A stretch of 64,000 nt of DNA. Source: Exiguobacterium profundum (lineage in GTDB: Bacteria; Bacillota; Bacilli; Exiguobacteriales; Exiguobacteriaceae). Location: assembly GCF_001909285.1 (NCBI RefSeq), contig NZ_MRSV01000001.1, forward strand, positions 887,331 to 951,330. The letters are read 5' to 3'. Positions 16,730 through 24,664 of this stretch are shown here, one piece after another. Position numbers and translations under genes: made by a program. Each line of letters begins with the position of its first letter. Position 1 is the first letter of the stretch. Under the pieces are notes generated by a model. It ran no database searches. It saw only the letters and a list, made by a program, of their open reading frames with translations, and was not told where the DNA came from.

Positions 16730-18256
16730 ATGTTTGAAAACAGTCCAACGTCATTTTGGCGAGATATCGCCAAAGAGCAATCTACAACTTCAGTACATCA
16801 AGATCTTTCATCAGAAGTTGTCGTGGTAGGAGCAGGGATTACGGGTGTATTGACTGCCCTTTTATTGGCTGAACAAGGGAAACAAGTTATGTTAGTCGAA
16901 GCGGCTAGGTTGGGGACGGGGACGACGGGATATACGACGGCAAAAGTAAGTGCACAACACGGTGTGGTCTACGCCGAGCTTCTTGAATCATTTGGTAAAG
17001 AAAAAGCTCGTCTTTATTACGAAGCGAACATGGAAGCTATTCAGTTCTTATCCGATCAGGTTAATGCCTTTGGGATTGAATGCGACCTAGAGCCACAGGA
17101 TGCCTATATGTATGCAGAGTCCTCTGAGGGGACGGTTGAGCAGTTGGTACAAGAAGAAAGAGCTTACAAAACAATCGGAATCGATGGTGAGGATGCAACG
17201 AATGAAGTAAATCATAAATTACCGTACCCAGTCAAAAAAGCAATAGTCATGCGGAATCAACTTCAATTCCATCCGGTCAAATATCTACAGGGATTGATGG
17301 AGCGGTTCATTGAACTAGGAGGAACATTCTACGAAATGACACGAGTCTCTGACCTCGAATATGGAACGCCGAATCGTCTAAAGACAGAAGCCGGACATAC
17401 AATTTCTACAGATGATGTCGTCATTGCGACGCATTATCCATTCAACGACTTCAAAGGGGTGTACTTTTCGAAAATGGAAGTGGAGCGATCGTATGTCGTA
17501 TCTGCAGAAGTTCCGAGTTCAGATTTTCCTGAAGGGATGTATATTAGTATAGACTCTCCAAGTCGTTCTCTCCGTCATGTAAAAATGGAGAATGGAAATA
17601 AATTGGCGCTGTTCGGCGGGGAGAATCATACGAGTGGTCAAAAGGAGCAGACACGGATGTGTTATGAGAATCTTGGAGTGTTTGCCAACCGCTATTTTGG
17701 CGTCGAATCTTTCACTCATCATTGGTCAGCTCAAGATTTGATTACTCTTGATCACGTGCCCTATATCGGACAAATGACAAAAGACACCCCTCATGTCTAT
17801 GTAGCTACAGGATTTTCAAAGTGGGGAATGAGTCAAGGAATCATTGCGTCGCGACTTATCACAGATTTAGTAATGGGCAGAAAGAATCGGTATGAAGCGT
17901 TATATGATCCTTCCCGGTCGAAAAGCAAACTTTCAGACATTAAACAATTTGTAAAGACGAATGCCGATGTGGCAAAAGAGTTTGTCAAAGGAAAAGTACA
18001 TTCGTCAGATAAAACGCTAGACGACCTCGGATTTGATGAAGGCAGTTTGATTGATCATGAGGGAGATCAAGTTGCAGCTTACCGAGATAAGGACGGTCAT
18101 ATCAGTATGGTTGGCTCTACATGCACTCACTTGGGGTGTACCGTGAGTTGGAACCAAGCCGAGCGTTCATGGGACTGTCCATGTCACGGGTCTCGATTCA
18201 AACCGAATGGAGAAGTCATCGAAGGACCGGCCGTGAAAAATTTACCACAGAAATAA
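16730..18256 (+). CDS. FAD-dependent oxidoreductase with C-terminal Rieske 2Fe-2S domain (YhfW-like)
   Basis: A 508-residue protein. The N-terminal DAO-type FAD domain has VVVVGAGITGVLTALLLAEQ near residue 30 and GTTGYTTAKVSAQHG. The C-terminal Rieske domain has CTHLGC at 465-470 and CPCHG at 483-487, the Cys-His pairs of a 2Fe-2S centre. Length and order match B. subtilis YhfW. The start at 16730 has AAAAAAGGAGG 7 bases upstream; the longer frame lacks a ribosome site. Substrate unknown. Stress context (catalase, CotF-like genes, sigma-B-like promoter) suggests a redox protective role; inference. Confidence 0.87.
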   Translation: MFENSPTSFWRDIAKEQSTTSVHQDLSSEVVVVGAGITGVLTALLLAEQGKQVMLVEAARLGTGTTGYTTAKVSAQHGVVYAELLESFGKEKARLYYEANMEAIQFLSDQVNAFGIECDLEPQDAYMYAESSEGTVEQLVQEERAYKTIGIDGEDATNEVNHKLPYPVKKAIVMRNQLQFHPVKYLQGLMERFIELGGTFYEMTRVSDLEYGTPNRLKTEAGHTISTDDVVIATHYPFNDFKGVYFSKMEVERSYVVSAEVPSSDFPEGMYISIDSPSRSLRHVKMENGNKLALFGGENHTSGQKEQTRMCYENLGVFANRYFGVESFTHHWSAQDLITLDHVPYIGQMTKDTPHVYVATGFSKWGMSQGIIASRLITDLVMGRKNRYEALYDPSRSKSKLSDIKQFVKTNADVAKEFVKGKVHSSDKTLDDLGFDEGSLIDHEGDQVAAYRDKDGHISMVGSTCTHLGCTVSWNQAERSWDCPCHGSRFKPNGEVIEGPAVKNLPQK

Positions 18257-18267
18257 GTAAATCCATC

Positions 18268-18297
18268 CAGCGAGACGAATCATCGTCTCGTTTTTTC
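18268..18297 (+). terminator. Rho-independent terminator
   Basis: CGAGACGA and TCGTCTCG with an ATCA loop are followed by TTTTTT, 12 bases after the oxidoreductase stop. Confidence 0.8.
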
Positions 18298-18449
18298 GTT
18301 ACGAGATTGTAATGTATTCTAAAAGTTTATTATTTCTTTTTTTTGAAATATTAAAAAGTTCCAATTGAGGCGCATGTAACATAGATAGCTTACTTAAAAA
18401 TAGAGAATTGTATGATTTTCTATTGCACAATAAAGCTACTTAAAAAAAT

Positions 18450-18474
18450 GTTTGGGGATGTTTGAGGTGGGAAC
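18450..18474 (+). promoter_or_regulatory. Sigma-B-like promoter of the DUF2512/CotF-like operon
   Basis: GTTTGG (18450-18455) and GGGAAC (18469-18474) are 13 bases apart. The rest of the 18300-18530 gap is AT-rich without other recognisable elements. Confidence 0.45.
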
Positions 18475-18531
18475 ATCTGACTGTACGATAGAAAAAAGAT
18501 AGACAATTCTTTTTGGGAAGGAGTGGATGAC

Positions 18532-18888
18532 ATGCAAGTTAATCATGGGAAAGCATTAGGGATTAAGCTCCCGGCGGTACTCGTAGTCTTTCTTCTCGTC
18601 CTGACAATCGGCTTTTCAGTTCCCTGGTATCATGCGGCTTGGATTGCCCTTGTCATAGGAATCATCGCTTATGCGCTTGGTGATCTATTCATATTGCGGA
18701 AATTTGGGAATATCCCAGCGACAATGGCGGATTTCGGGCTTGTCTTTTTAATTAGTTGGTTCTTTTTATGGATGCTGGACTTTGATTTAGCGGTCAATTC
18801 AAATTTTGTCATGATGGCCCTCTACACTGCTCTTGCCACTGCCGTTTTCGAATATCTTTTCCATAAATGGTTATTAATAAATAAATAA
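18532..18888 (+). CDS. DUF2512 family membrane protein (YndM-like)
   Basis: A 118-residue protein with four hydrophobic helices and the family motif YALGDLFILRKFGNIPATMADFG between helices 2 and 3, as in B. subtilis YndM. Function unknown. AAGGAG lies 9 bases before the ATG at 18532; the GTG at 18523 is less well placed. First of three genes behind a sigma-B-like promoter. Confidence 0.8.
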   Translation: MQVNHGKALGIKLPAVLVVFLLVLTIGFSVPWYHAAWIALVIGIIAYALGDLFILRKFGNIPATMADFGLVFLISWFFLWMLDFDLAVNSNFVMMALYTALATAVFEYLFHKWLLINK

Positions 18889-18944
18889 AAGTACGAGGAG
18901 CCGACAAACAAACGTCTAAACGATAAAATAAGGAGGAAAATAAA

Positions 18945-19145
18945 ATGGCAGAGAATAAGCTCGCCATCCATGAAATTTTAGAAATTCATGAGATGTTGAC
19001 ATTGAAGCAAGCTGCACTTGTTAAAGGATATGTGAGCGAACCGCTTATTAAGGATAAGGAACTACAGAAAATTGCTCGCAATTACTTGAAGAACACTGAG
19101 CAAGCAATCAGTGAATTGAAGCAACTGTTACCGAACAAGGTATAA
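18945..19145 (+). CDS. Small CotF/YraG-like protein
   Basis: A 66-residue, helical, lysine-rich protein (MAENKLAIHEILEIHEMLTL) matching the short N-terminal half of spore-coat CotF-family proteins, as in the B. subtilis yraG/yraF and yraE/yraD pairs. AAGGAGG precedes the ATG. It is followed 13 bases later by the gene for the second half, a typical two-gene arrangement. No other sporulation gene is seen; a general-stress role is inferred. Confidence 0.65.
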   Translation: MAENKLAIHEILEIHEMLTLKQAALVKGYVSEPLIKDKELQKIARNYLKNTEQAISELKQLLPNKV

Positions 19146-19158
19146 GGAGGAAATCCAT

Positions 19159-19455
19159 ATGGGAATCCAGGAAAATTTAAAGCGACCAAGTAAAAAACGG
19201 GACGAGTTGATTGCGACCGATTTGCTCATCACTGCAAAGTCGGCCGTTCGGGCTTACTCGGTCGCTGTGACTGAAACAGCTTCACCTGAGGTACGGAAAG
19301 TGCTCGTCAAACAGTTGAATCAAGCAATTGAAAATCATGCGGAAATCGCTGATTATATGATCAAGAACGATATGTATATGGCGTACGACATCGAAAAACA
19401 ATTGCAATATGACAAAGAAAAAAATAAAAAAGCGAAAGAGTATGTCAAAAAGTAA
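19159..19455 (+). CDS. CotF-family (spore coat-like) protein
   Basis: A 98-residue helical protein with a ferritin-like pattern (DELIATDLLITAKSAVRAYS, TETASPEVRKVLVKQLNQ, MIKNDMYMAYDIEKQLQYD), characteristic of the CotF family. AAGGAGG lies 7 bases before the ATG. It forms an operon with the preceding 66-residue partner and the DUF2512 gene, ending at a strong terminator. Confidence 0.75.
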   Translation: MGIQENLKRPSKKRDELIATDLLITAKSAVRAYSVAVTETASPEVRKVLVKQLNQAIENHAEIADYMIKNDMYMAYDIEKQLQYDKEKNKKAKEYVKK

Positions 19456-19527
19456 AGATGTCTAACTGTCATATCATCATGTTAAAGCCATGCAAATGGA
19501 TACGAAAAAGAATGAAGCGAATCCATC

Positions 19528-19582
19528 AAAACATCCCACGAATCTGCCGATAAAGAAGGCATACACGTGGGATGTTTTTTTA
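19528..19582 (+). terminator. Terminator of the CotF-like operon
   Basis: AAACATCCCACG and CGTGGGATGTTT flank a 25-base loop and are followed by five more T. Confidence 0.7.
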
Positions 19583-19697
19583 GCATTTCCATTGTAGAAA
19601 CTACCAGATACTTGTACAATCATGTAAATGAAAGTCAGAATTTATTATAATCTAACGAAGCGTTTGAATGGAAATGGATGAACCCATTTTTTTCTTT

Positions 19698-20492
19698 TTA
19701 TTCCGCGCTCTTTGGACGTTGTTTCGAAGACACGGTCAACGCTTTGATCCCGTAACGTGTATCAAGGTCACGCAACTCTTGAATGCGGTCTTTTGACCAT
19801 TGATCTTTTGCTACGGTCGTGTAGTTGAAGCTTTCCCACATCACGCCATCCACATATGGATACGTATACGTCTTCAATGTCGCAAATCCCCAGTTTTGAA
19901 TGAGAGAAAGGGAAGGGTGATTGGATTTGATCGTCTTCATGAACTGACTCATCCCGTCACGTTGCGCTTTTAAAATGGTCGGTTGTTCCGAGTGCTCATT
20001 ATCGATGTTGCCGACGGTATCTAAGAACGCACCATCCAATCCTTTGGCGACGATTTGTTTCTCCACTTCACGCGTCAACAACTCACGATAGTGGGTTGAC
20101 GTCATATCGACTAAATAAGAATCCCATTCCGCATAATGAACACGTTGTCCGTTGCGGTGGAAGAAGTCCGACTCGTTCATCTGACTGATGAAATCGACGT
20201 TCCAATTGTCAGCTTCCATCGTGTTGATGTAGCCGTACACTTTTGTCCCATATTTCTGTAACTCTTTGATTTGCGCTGCAGTATAATAAACAGGCTCGAT
20301 GATGACAAGGTCATACTGTTGCATCTTTTTAATTTTGGTCTTTGTCGGCATATCGTAATAAATTTTGTACGATTCGACGTTTGCGAGCGGATTGCTCGCT
20401 TTAGCGACCGCTTGTTGCGGCGTCAAAAACGCCAATCCAACGAGAAATGCACAACAGATGGTCACGATTCGTTTGGCTGAGAAAATAAACAT
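19698..20492 (-). CDS. Secreted GH114 / PelA-hydrolase-like glycosidase
   Basis: A 264-residue protein with a signal peptide (MFIFSAKRIVTICCAFLVGL, cleavage near AVAKA) and a single TIM-barrel domain of the GH114/endo-alpha-1,4-polygalactosaminidase type. YDLVIIEPVYYT, the acidic GLDGAFLDTVGN near residue 160 and DGVMWESFN near 225 supply the conserved Asp and Glu. Such enzymes cleave alpha-1,4-linked galactosamine polymers, the type of linkage in Pel. Directly divergent from the Pel operon, whose own PelA lacks a hydrolase domain, so it is the likely matrix-cleaving partner. Its leader carries a candidate c-di-GMP riboswitch. The substrate assignment is inferred. Confidence 0.8.
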   Translation of the reverse strand: MFIFSAKRIVTICCAFLVGLAFLTPQQAVAKASNPLANVESYKIYYDMPTKTKIKKMQQYDLVIIEPVYYTAAQIKELQKYGTKVYGYINTMEADNWNVDFISQMNESDFFHRNGQRVHYAEWDSYLVDMTSTHYRELLTREVEKQIVAKGLDGAFLDTVGNIDNEHSEQPTILKAQRDGMSQFMKTIKSNHPSLSLIQNWGFATLKTYTYPYVDGVMWESFNYTTVAKDQWSKDRIQELRDLDTRYGIKALTVSSKQRPKSAE

Positions 20493-20499
20493 AAAAAAA

Positions 20500-20615
20500 C
20501 CCTCCTGATAGTTATCAGAGAGCGGCTGCGGCTATTGCAGACTGGCGATCGGTATCTAAAAAGATCGACGACCCATGTCTTTGCGCCCTTACTTTTCAGT
20601 AAGTTTGCCCGTCTC
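20500..20615 (-). promoter_or_regulatory. Candidate cyclic-di-GMP-I (GEMM) riboswitch with expression platform
   Basis: Read on the minus strand, the 5' leader of the GH114 gene contains GGGCAAAC, a CUUAC-UGAAAA-GUAAG hairpin with a GAAA-type loop, then GGCGCAAAGAC and a P3 arm closed by GACxUGG and CCAxGUC: the order and key bases of c-di-GMP-I aptamers. P1 would pair GAGACGG (20609-20615) with CCGCUCUC (20518-20525). The same CUCUC is the 5' arm of a competing hairpin (20500-20522) that engulfs the GGAGGG ribosome site and is followed by seven U. The structures exclude each other, so ligand binding would open the gene (ON switch). Identification is by eye. Confidence 0.7.
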
Positions 20616-20688
20616 GATATGAAATTTTTGTCGACAATCCATTGAAAGTCCTACTACTAAAATACCACGTAAAGGAATGAGTGACACT

Positions 20689-21915
20689 ATGATTTATACC
20701 CAACACCGCACATCCATCAAATGGATTGAAATGATTGTGACTATTTTACTTATCGGCATTTTGGACTATACATTTAGTCTTTCTTTGTCAGATTGGGCGA
20801 TTGACCCGTTAATTTTTTATATCCTCCTGTTTTCTTTACGATATGGTTTGCTCGGTGCCTTCGTCAGTTTCGCGTTGACGAGTCTCTACCATTTCTCATT
20901 CCTCTTGATGGAAGGCTCAGACTTGCTCTTATTCCTTTACGATACGAATGAACTGGCTTGGATTTTGCTACACTTCTTCGTCGCGCTTAGTGCGGGTGTC
21001 TTCAGTACTTCTTATCGGGAGCGTTACCAGTCGCTCCACATTCGTCAAGAAGAAGTGATTGATGAGAACGAACAACTGAAACAGACGATACAACAACTAC
21101 AAGAGTCGCAAGGGGAGATGCGGAAGCGGGTGCTCGACTCGACTTATACGCTCTCAAAAATTTATGAGATTGGACTACAACTTGATCAGGATGCGACCGC
21201 TTTAGTACGTGATCATTTAATTGGAACGTTCACGCGTGTCTTCCGTGCTCGTCAACTCGCTTTATATCATGTGGATGCATCGCGGCGCACACTCCGTCTT
21301 CATGTCCGTTCCGGAGAGGTAGAACGTTTGCCCCAGACGCTTTTCATCGATTCGGAGGAGGGAATTTTCGCACGGATGTTCCAATCAAAAAAGCCGACGC
21401 TTCGTTTAGCAGATGAGCTAGATGGACCGCTTCTCGTTGCACCGATTTGTTATGAAGGAACGGTGAAGGAAGTCTTGGTCGTCCATGAAATCGATATCTT
21501 ACGCTTACGTAGTCATGAGATGAACATGATGAAACTCGTCTTGGATTGGACGGGAACGCGCATTGAAAAGGCCGATGCCCTCGAATGGATGCTCGTCAGC
21601 GACCAACTCGTCGACGGGACGCACATGTTCCGTATGGAAGCATTCGAACAAAAAGTGGCCCAACAAGTACTTCGTCATGAGCAATATGGTCAACCGTATA
21701 GTACGGTCACATTGCCTGTAGAGGGTGTGGACTTGTCATTGATTGAAATGGAATTGATTTTGAGACAGTCGATGCGTGAAATTGACGTTATCGGATATGA
21801 CGAAGACGATCGCATCCTTCATTTTCTCCTCCCAGGTACACCGGTTGAATCAGCCGAACGATTCAAGGAACGGATTGAGCATGTCTTCTATGTGAAAGGT
21901 GGGAAACGCCTATGA
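20689..21915 (+). CDS. pelD: PelD, c-di-GMP-responsive Pel regulator
   Basis: About 408 residues. Four N-terminal membrane helices (to about residue 110), a coiled coil, a GAF domain (about 150-290) and a C-terminal degenerate GGDEF domain. The GGDEF site reads DEDDR, so no cyclase activity is expected, but REID at residues 363-366 keeps the RxxD inhibitory-site pattern that binds c-di-GMP in PelD. It activates Pel synthesis at the membrane. ATG at 20689 gives a 12-base spacing to AAAGGA; ATG at 20677 abuts it. First gene of pelDEA(DA)FG, overlapping pelE by ATGA. Confidence 0.88.
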   Translation: MIYTQHRTSIKWIEMIVTILLIGILDYTFSLSLSDWAIDPLIFYILLFSLRYGLLGAFVSFALTSLYHFSFLLMEGSDLLLFLYDTNELAWILLHFFVALSAGVFSTSYRERYQSLHIRQEEVIDENEQLKQTIQQLQESQGEMRKRVLDSTYTLSKIYEIGLQLDQDATALVRDHLIGTFTRVFRARQLALYHVDASRRTLRLHVRSGEVERLPQTLFIDSEEGIFARMFQSKKPTLRLADELDGPLLVAPICYEGTVKEVLVVHEIDILRLRSHEMNMMKLVLDWTGTRIEKADALEWMLVSDQLVDGTHMFRMEAFEQKVAQQVLRHEQYGQPYSTVTLPVEGVDLSLIEMELILRQSMREIDVIGYDEDDRILHFLLPGTPVESAERFKERIEHVFYVKGGKRL

Positions 21916-22826
21916 CCGGTTGGATGATTCTTCTTTTCTTCCTTCTGCATGCGACGGTCCTTTTCGTCTTGTATCGACTGATTGTACGACCGAAAGTCGA
22001 TGCGACGGAAAAGGGAGTCTGGCTCTCGATATTTCTCGTCAGTGCCGTCATCCCGATTGTCGGAGAACTGTTTGGTTTGATTGGATATGTGATTGCCCGA
22101 CGCTTCGCCTCACCGAAGACGCTTCTCGACTACGATGAGTACATCAACTTTGAGACGGTCAACTTAGAACGCTTGCAGCAACAGGCGAAAGAAGATTTAG
22201 ATCTCGTCCCATTGACGGAAGCCTTACAGATGGACGGGAACAAACGGAAACAATCGATCACACAACTCATGTCGACACCGCTCATGAATACAGAAGAATA
22301 TTTACACTTAGGTCTCGAACACGAGGATACGGAAACGGTCCACTATGCAGCGACTGTCCGAAACACATTGTTTGACCGATACGATTTGATGTTAAAACAG
22401 CGAATCGCACAAGTGAATCCGGAGCGACCGGAGACGATTTATCCGGTAATCGAGACCGGGATCTCGTTCTTGGATAGCGGTCTCTTGGATCAAGATATGC
22501 AAATGCGCATCCAGCAACGGATATTATTTCACCTCGATCAATTGAGTGAGTACGACGAAACAGACGAAACGTACTTACGCACGAAAGCCCGCCTCTCGTT
22601 CCGCTCGGGTGACTTGGAAACGGGAGAACGATTGGCTGAGGCGCTCACCCTTTATCATCCAAAAGTACCCGATGGATATGTCATGTTGATTGAACACCAC
22701 ATGACGAACGGCGATTGGACGTCCCTACGTCCTACCCTCGACCGCCTGCATCAACATCTCGATTTGCAAGACATTCCAGAGGACTATCGCTTTGTCATTC
22801 AACAGTTAGAAGGTGCCCATATATGA
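21912..22826 (+). CDS. pelE: PelE, Pel synthase complex membrane/TPR protein
   Basis: 304 residues: two N-terminal membrane helices (3-25, 35-65, ending GLIGYVIARRF) followed by a cytoplasmic helical region with TPR-like repeats (residues 130-300). The 4-base ATGA overlaps with pelD and pelA show tight cotranslation. PelE works with PelD, PelF and PelG in the inner-membrane synthase. Identity rests on position and architecture, since PelE diverges strongly in sequence. Confidence 0.82.
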   Translation: MTGWMILLFFLLHATVLFVLYRLIVRPKVDATEKGVWLSIFLVSAVIPIVGELFGLIGYVIARRFASPKTLLDYDEYINFETVNLERLQQQAKEDLDLVPLTEALQMDGNKRKQSITQLMSTPLMNTEEYLHLGLEHEDTETVHYAATVRNTLFDRYDLMLKQRIAQVNPERPETIYPVIETGISFLDSGLLDQDMQMRIQQRILFHLDQLSEYDETDETYLRTKARLSFRSGDLETGERLAEALTLYHPKVPDGYVMLIEHHMTNGDWTSLRPTLDRLHQHLDLQDIPEDYRFVIQQLEGAHI

Positions 22827-24664
22827 ATAAATCGATTACGACGTATATCGCGTCTTTGTTCTCTTTACTCATCGCGATGATTGTCGTCGTCCAGTTTTTA
22901 CGGCTTGACTATGGTCATCGGCTCATCCCAAAAGAAGCACATGAGCCGAAATCCTTTACGACACTCGCGGGTGAGGTGAGAGCGGTGGAGGGGGATCCGG
23001 TTCAAATCTACATCCATCAGAATGACGACGATTTGTCGACAGCTGTTTTGAATAACTTTAAATATGCGCTCGACTATGCAAAGTTGCCTTATACCTCGAT
23101 TGAAGCAGAGGCCATCGCATCGATTGAGCCTTCTCCACGACACGTTCTCGTCGTCAGCGGAGAAAATACGAAATCATGGCCGTACGAGGCAATTCGGTCG
23201 TTCGTTGAAAAAGGTGGACGGCTCTACGTTGCCGGACGATTCATCGATCAAGACTGGGCAGACCTGGTCGGCGTAAGCGATTTTGGGGACTTTAAAGATG
23301 GAGTCAACGGGTTGATTTTCGAACAAGAAATTTTCCCTGGGTATGTCGACTTGCCTCAAGACTCAGGGTTATTCGTCCACAGCATTGCTGACGTCAAACT
23401 GAAAGAAGAGGCGGACGTCCTCATTTCTGCCAAAAACGAACCAATATTATGGCAGTCTCCTTATGGGAAGGGCGAAGTGATGTTTTGGAATACGACGTCG
23501 TTGACGGATAAGAACTCACGCGGCTTGATGGTGCAGACGCTTTCGATGCTGTTCCCAGCGTTCGTCATGCCACAAGCTGGCATCAAGGTCGTTCACCTTG
23601 ACGACTTCCCGGCACCGGTACCAAATTATTCGAATCCGGTCATCACGAAAGAATATGATTTGTCCATCAAAGAGTTCTTCTCAGAGATTTGGTGGAGAGA
23701 CATGAAGCAAATCGGTGCTGACTACGACGTCACTTATTCTGGTTTCTTGATCGGCAGTTATAAAGCGACGAATGAAGAGACGACAGAACAGCTCATCGAA
23801 AAAATTCGGGCACCGATGCTCGAATATGGTCGCGGTTTACTCCAAACGAATGGGGAAGTCGGGCTACACGGGTTCAACCACCAGCCACTCGTCATGGGAG
23901 ATGAAGTGATGGACCCGGAGCTTGGATATACAAAATGGGACAGTCAGGAAGATATGCGTTCCGCCATTGACCGTGTCGTTGAGGCGTTTGACTATTACTT
24001 GCCGAATGAGCGGATCCGCAGCTATGTGCCACCATCGAACATCATCGGTCAATCCGGACTTGAAGTGTTGAACGAGAAGTTTCCGAAAGGGCTGATTGTC
24101 GCAGGACTCTACAGCGGAGATGCGACGAAAGGAAGTTACATTCAAGAGTTCGGACCCGACCCGGTCTATCCGAACTTGTACGATTTTCCTCGCGTATCGA
24201 GCGGATACAACGAGACACCGGATGATCTATTTGTCGTCATTGATGCCGTCGCCAACTTCGGACTCGTTTCCCACTTCATTCACCCGGATGATGTGTTAGA
24301 TGACTATCGCTCGAAAGGGAAAGGGTGGGAGATGATGAAAGAATCGTTTGGAGGTCTGTTCCAGACACTCTACTCCAAATATCCACATCTCGAGGGCTTG
24401 AGCCAATATGACGCGTATCGAAAATATAAGCTTTATCAAGATGCGCAAATCGATGTGGCTTACACGAATGATGCTATCGATATCAATGCCCAACAACTGC
24501 CTGTCCCGTCGACGTTACTCGTTCGTGTGCAACCTGGGAAACGTCTCGATACAGGGACGTTCGATTATGGTGAAGTCAAGCCATTTGATGAGAATGGTAC
24601 ATTGTATCAAGTTGAATTGAGAGACACGTCTGTTCGTCTCCCGATATTGGAGGGTCGCCCATGA
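22823..24664 (+). CDS. pelA: PelA-type Pel deacetylase (membrane-anchored, no hydrolase domain)
   Basis: 613 residues. An N-terminal membrane anchor (residues 5-26) exposes a glutamine-amidotransferase-like region (about 60-240) and a CE4-like deacetylase domain (about 250-560) with KVVHLDDFPAPVP for the metal aspartate and GLHGFNHQPL for the HxxxH pair. It corresponds to the PelA(DA) form of Gram-positive Pel clusters, removing acetyl groups from the GalNAc polymer at the cell surface. The start ATG at 22823 overlaps the pelE stop; AGAAGGTG precedes it. The hydrolase function appears moved to the divergent GH114 gene. Confidence 0.85.
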   Translation: MNKSITTYIASLFSLLIAMIVVVQFLRLDYGHRLIPKEAHEPKSFTTLAGEVRAVEGDPVQIYIHQNDDDLSTAVLNNFKYALDYAKLPYTSIEAEAIASIEPSPRHVLVVSGENTKSWPYEAIRSFVEKGGRLYVAGRFIDQDWADLVGVSDFGDFKDGVNGLIFEQEIFPGYVDLPQDSGLFVHSIADVKLKEEADVLISAKNEPILWQSPYGKGEVMFWNTTSLTDKNSRGLMVQTLSMLFPAFVMPQAGIKVVHLDDFPAPVPNYSNPVITKEYDLSIKEFFSEIWWRDMKQIGADYDVTYSGFLIGSYKATNEETTEQLIEKIRAPMLEYGRGLLQTNGEVGLHGFNHQPLVMGDEVMDPELGYTKWDSQEDMRSAIDRVVEAFDYYLPNERIRSYVPPSNIIGQSGLEVLNEKFPKGLIVAGLYSGDATKGSYIQEFGPDPVYPNLYDFPRVSSGYNETPDDLFVVIDAVANFGLVSHFIHPDDVLDDYRSKGKGWEMMKESFGGLFQTLYSKYPHLEGLSQYDAYRKYKLYQDAQIDVAYTNDAIDINAQQLPVPSTLLVRVQPGKRLDTGTFDYGEVKPFDENGTLYQVELRDTSVRLPILEGRP

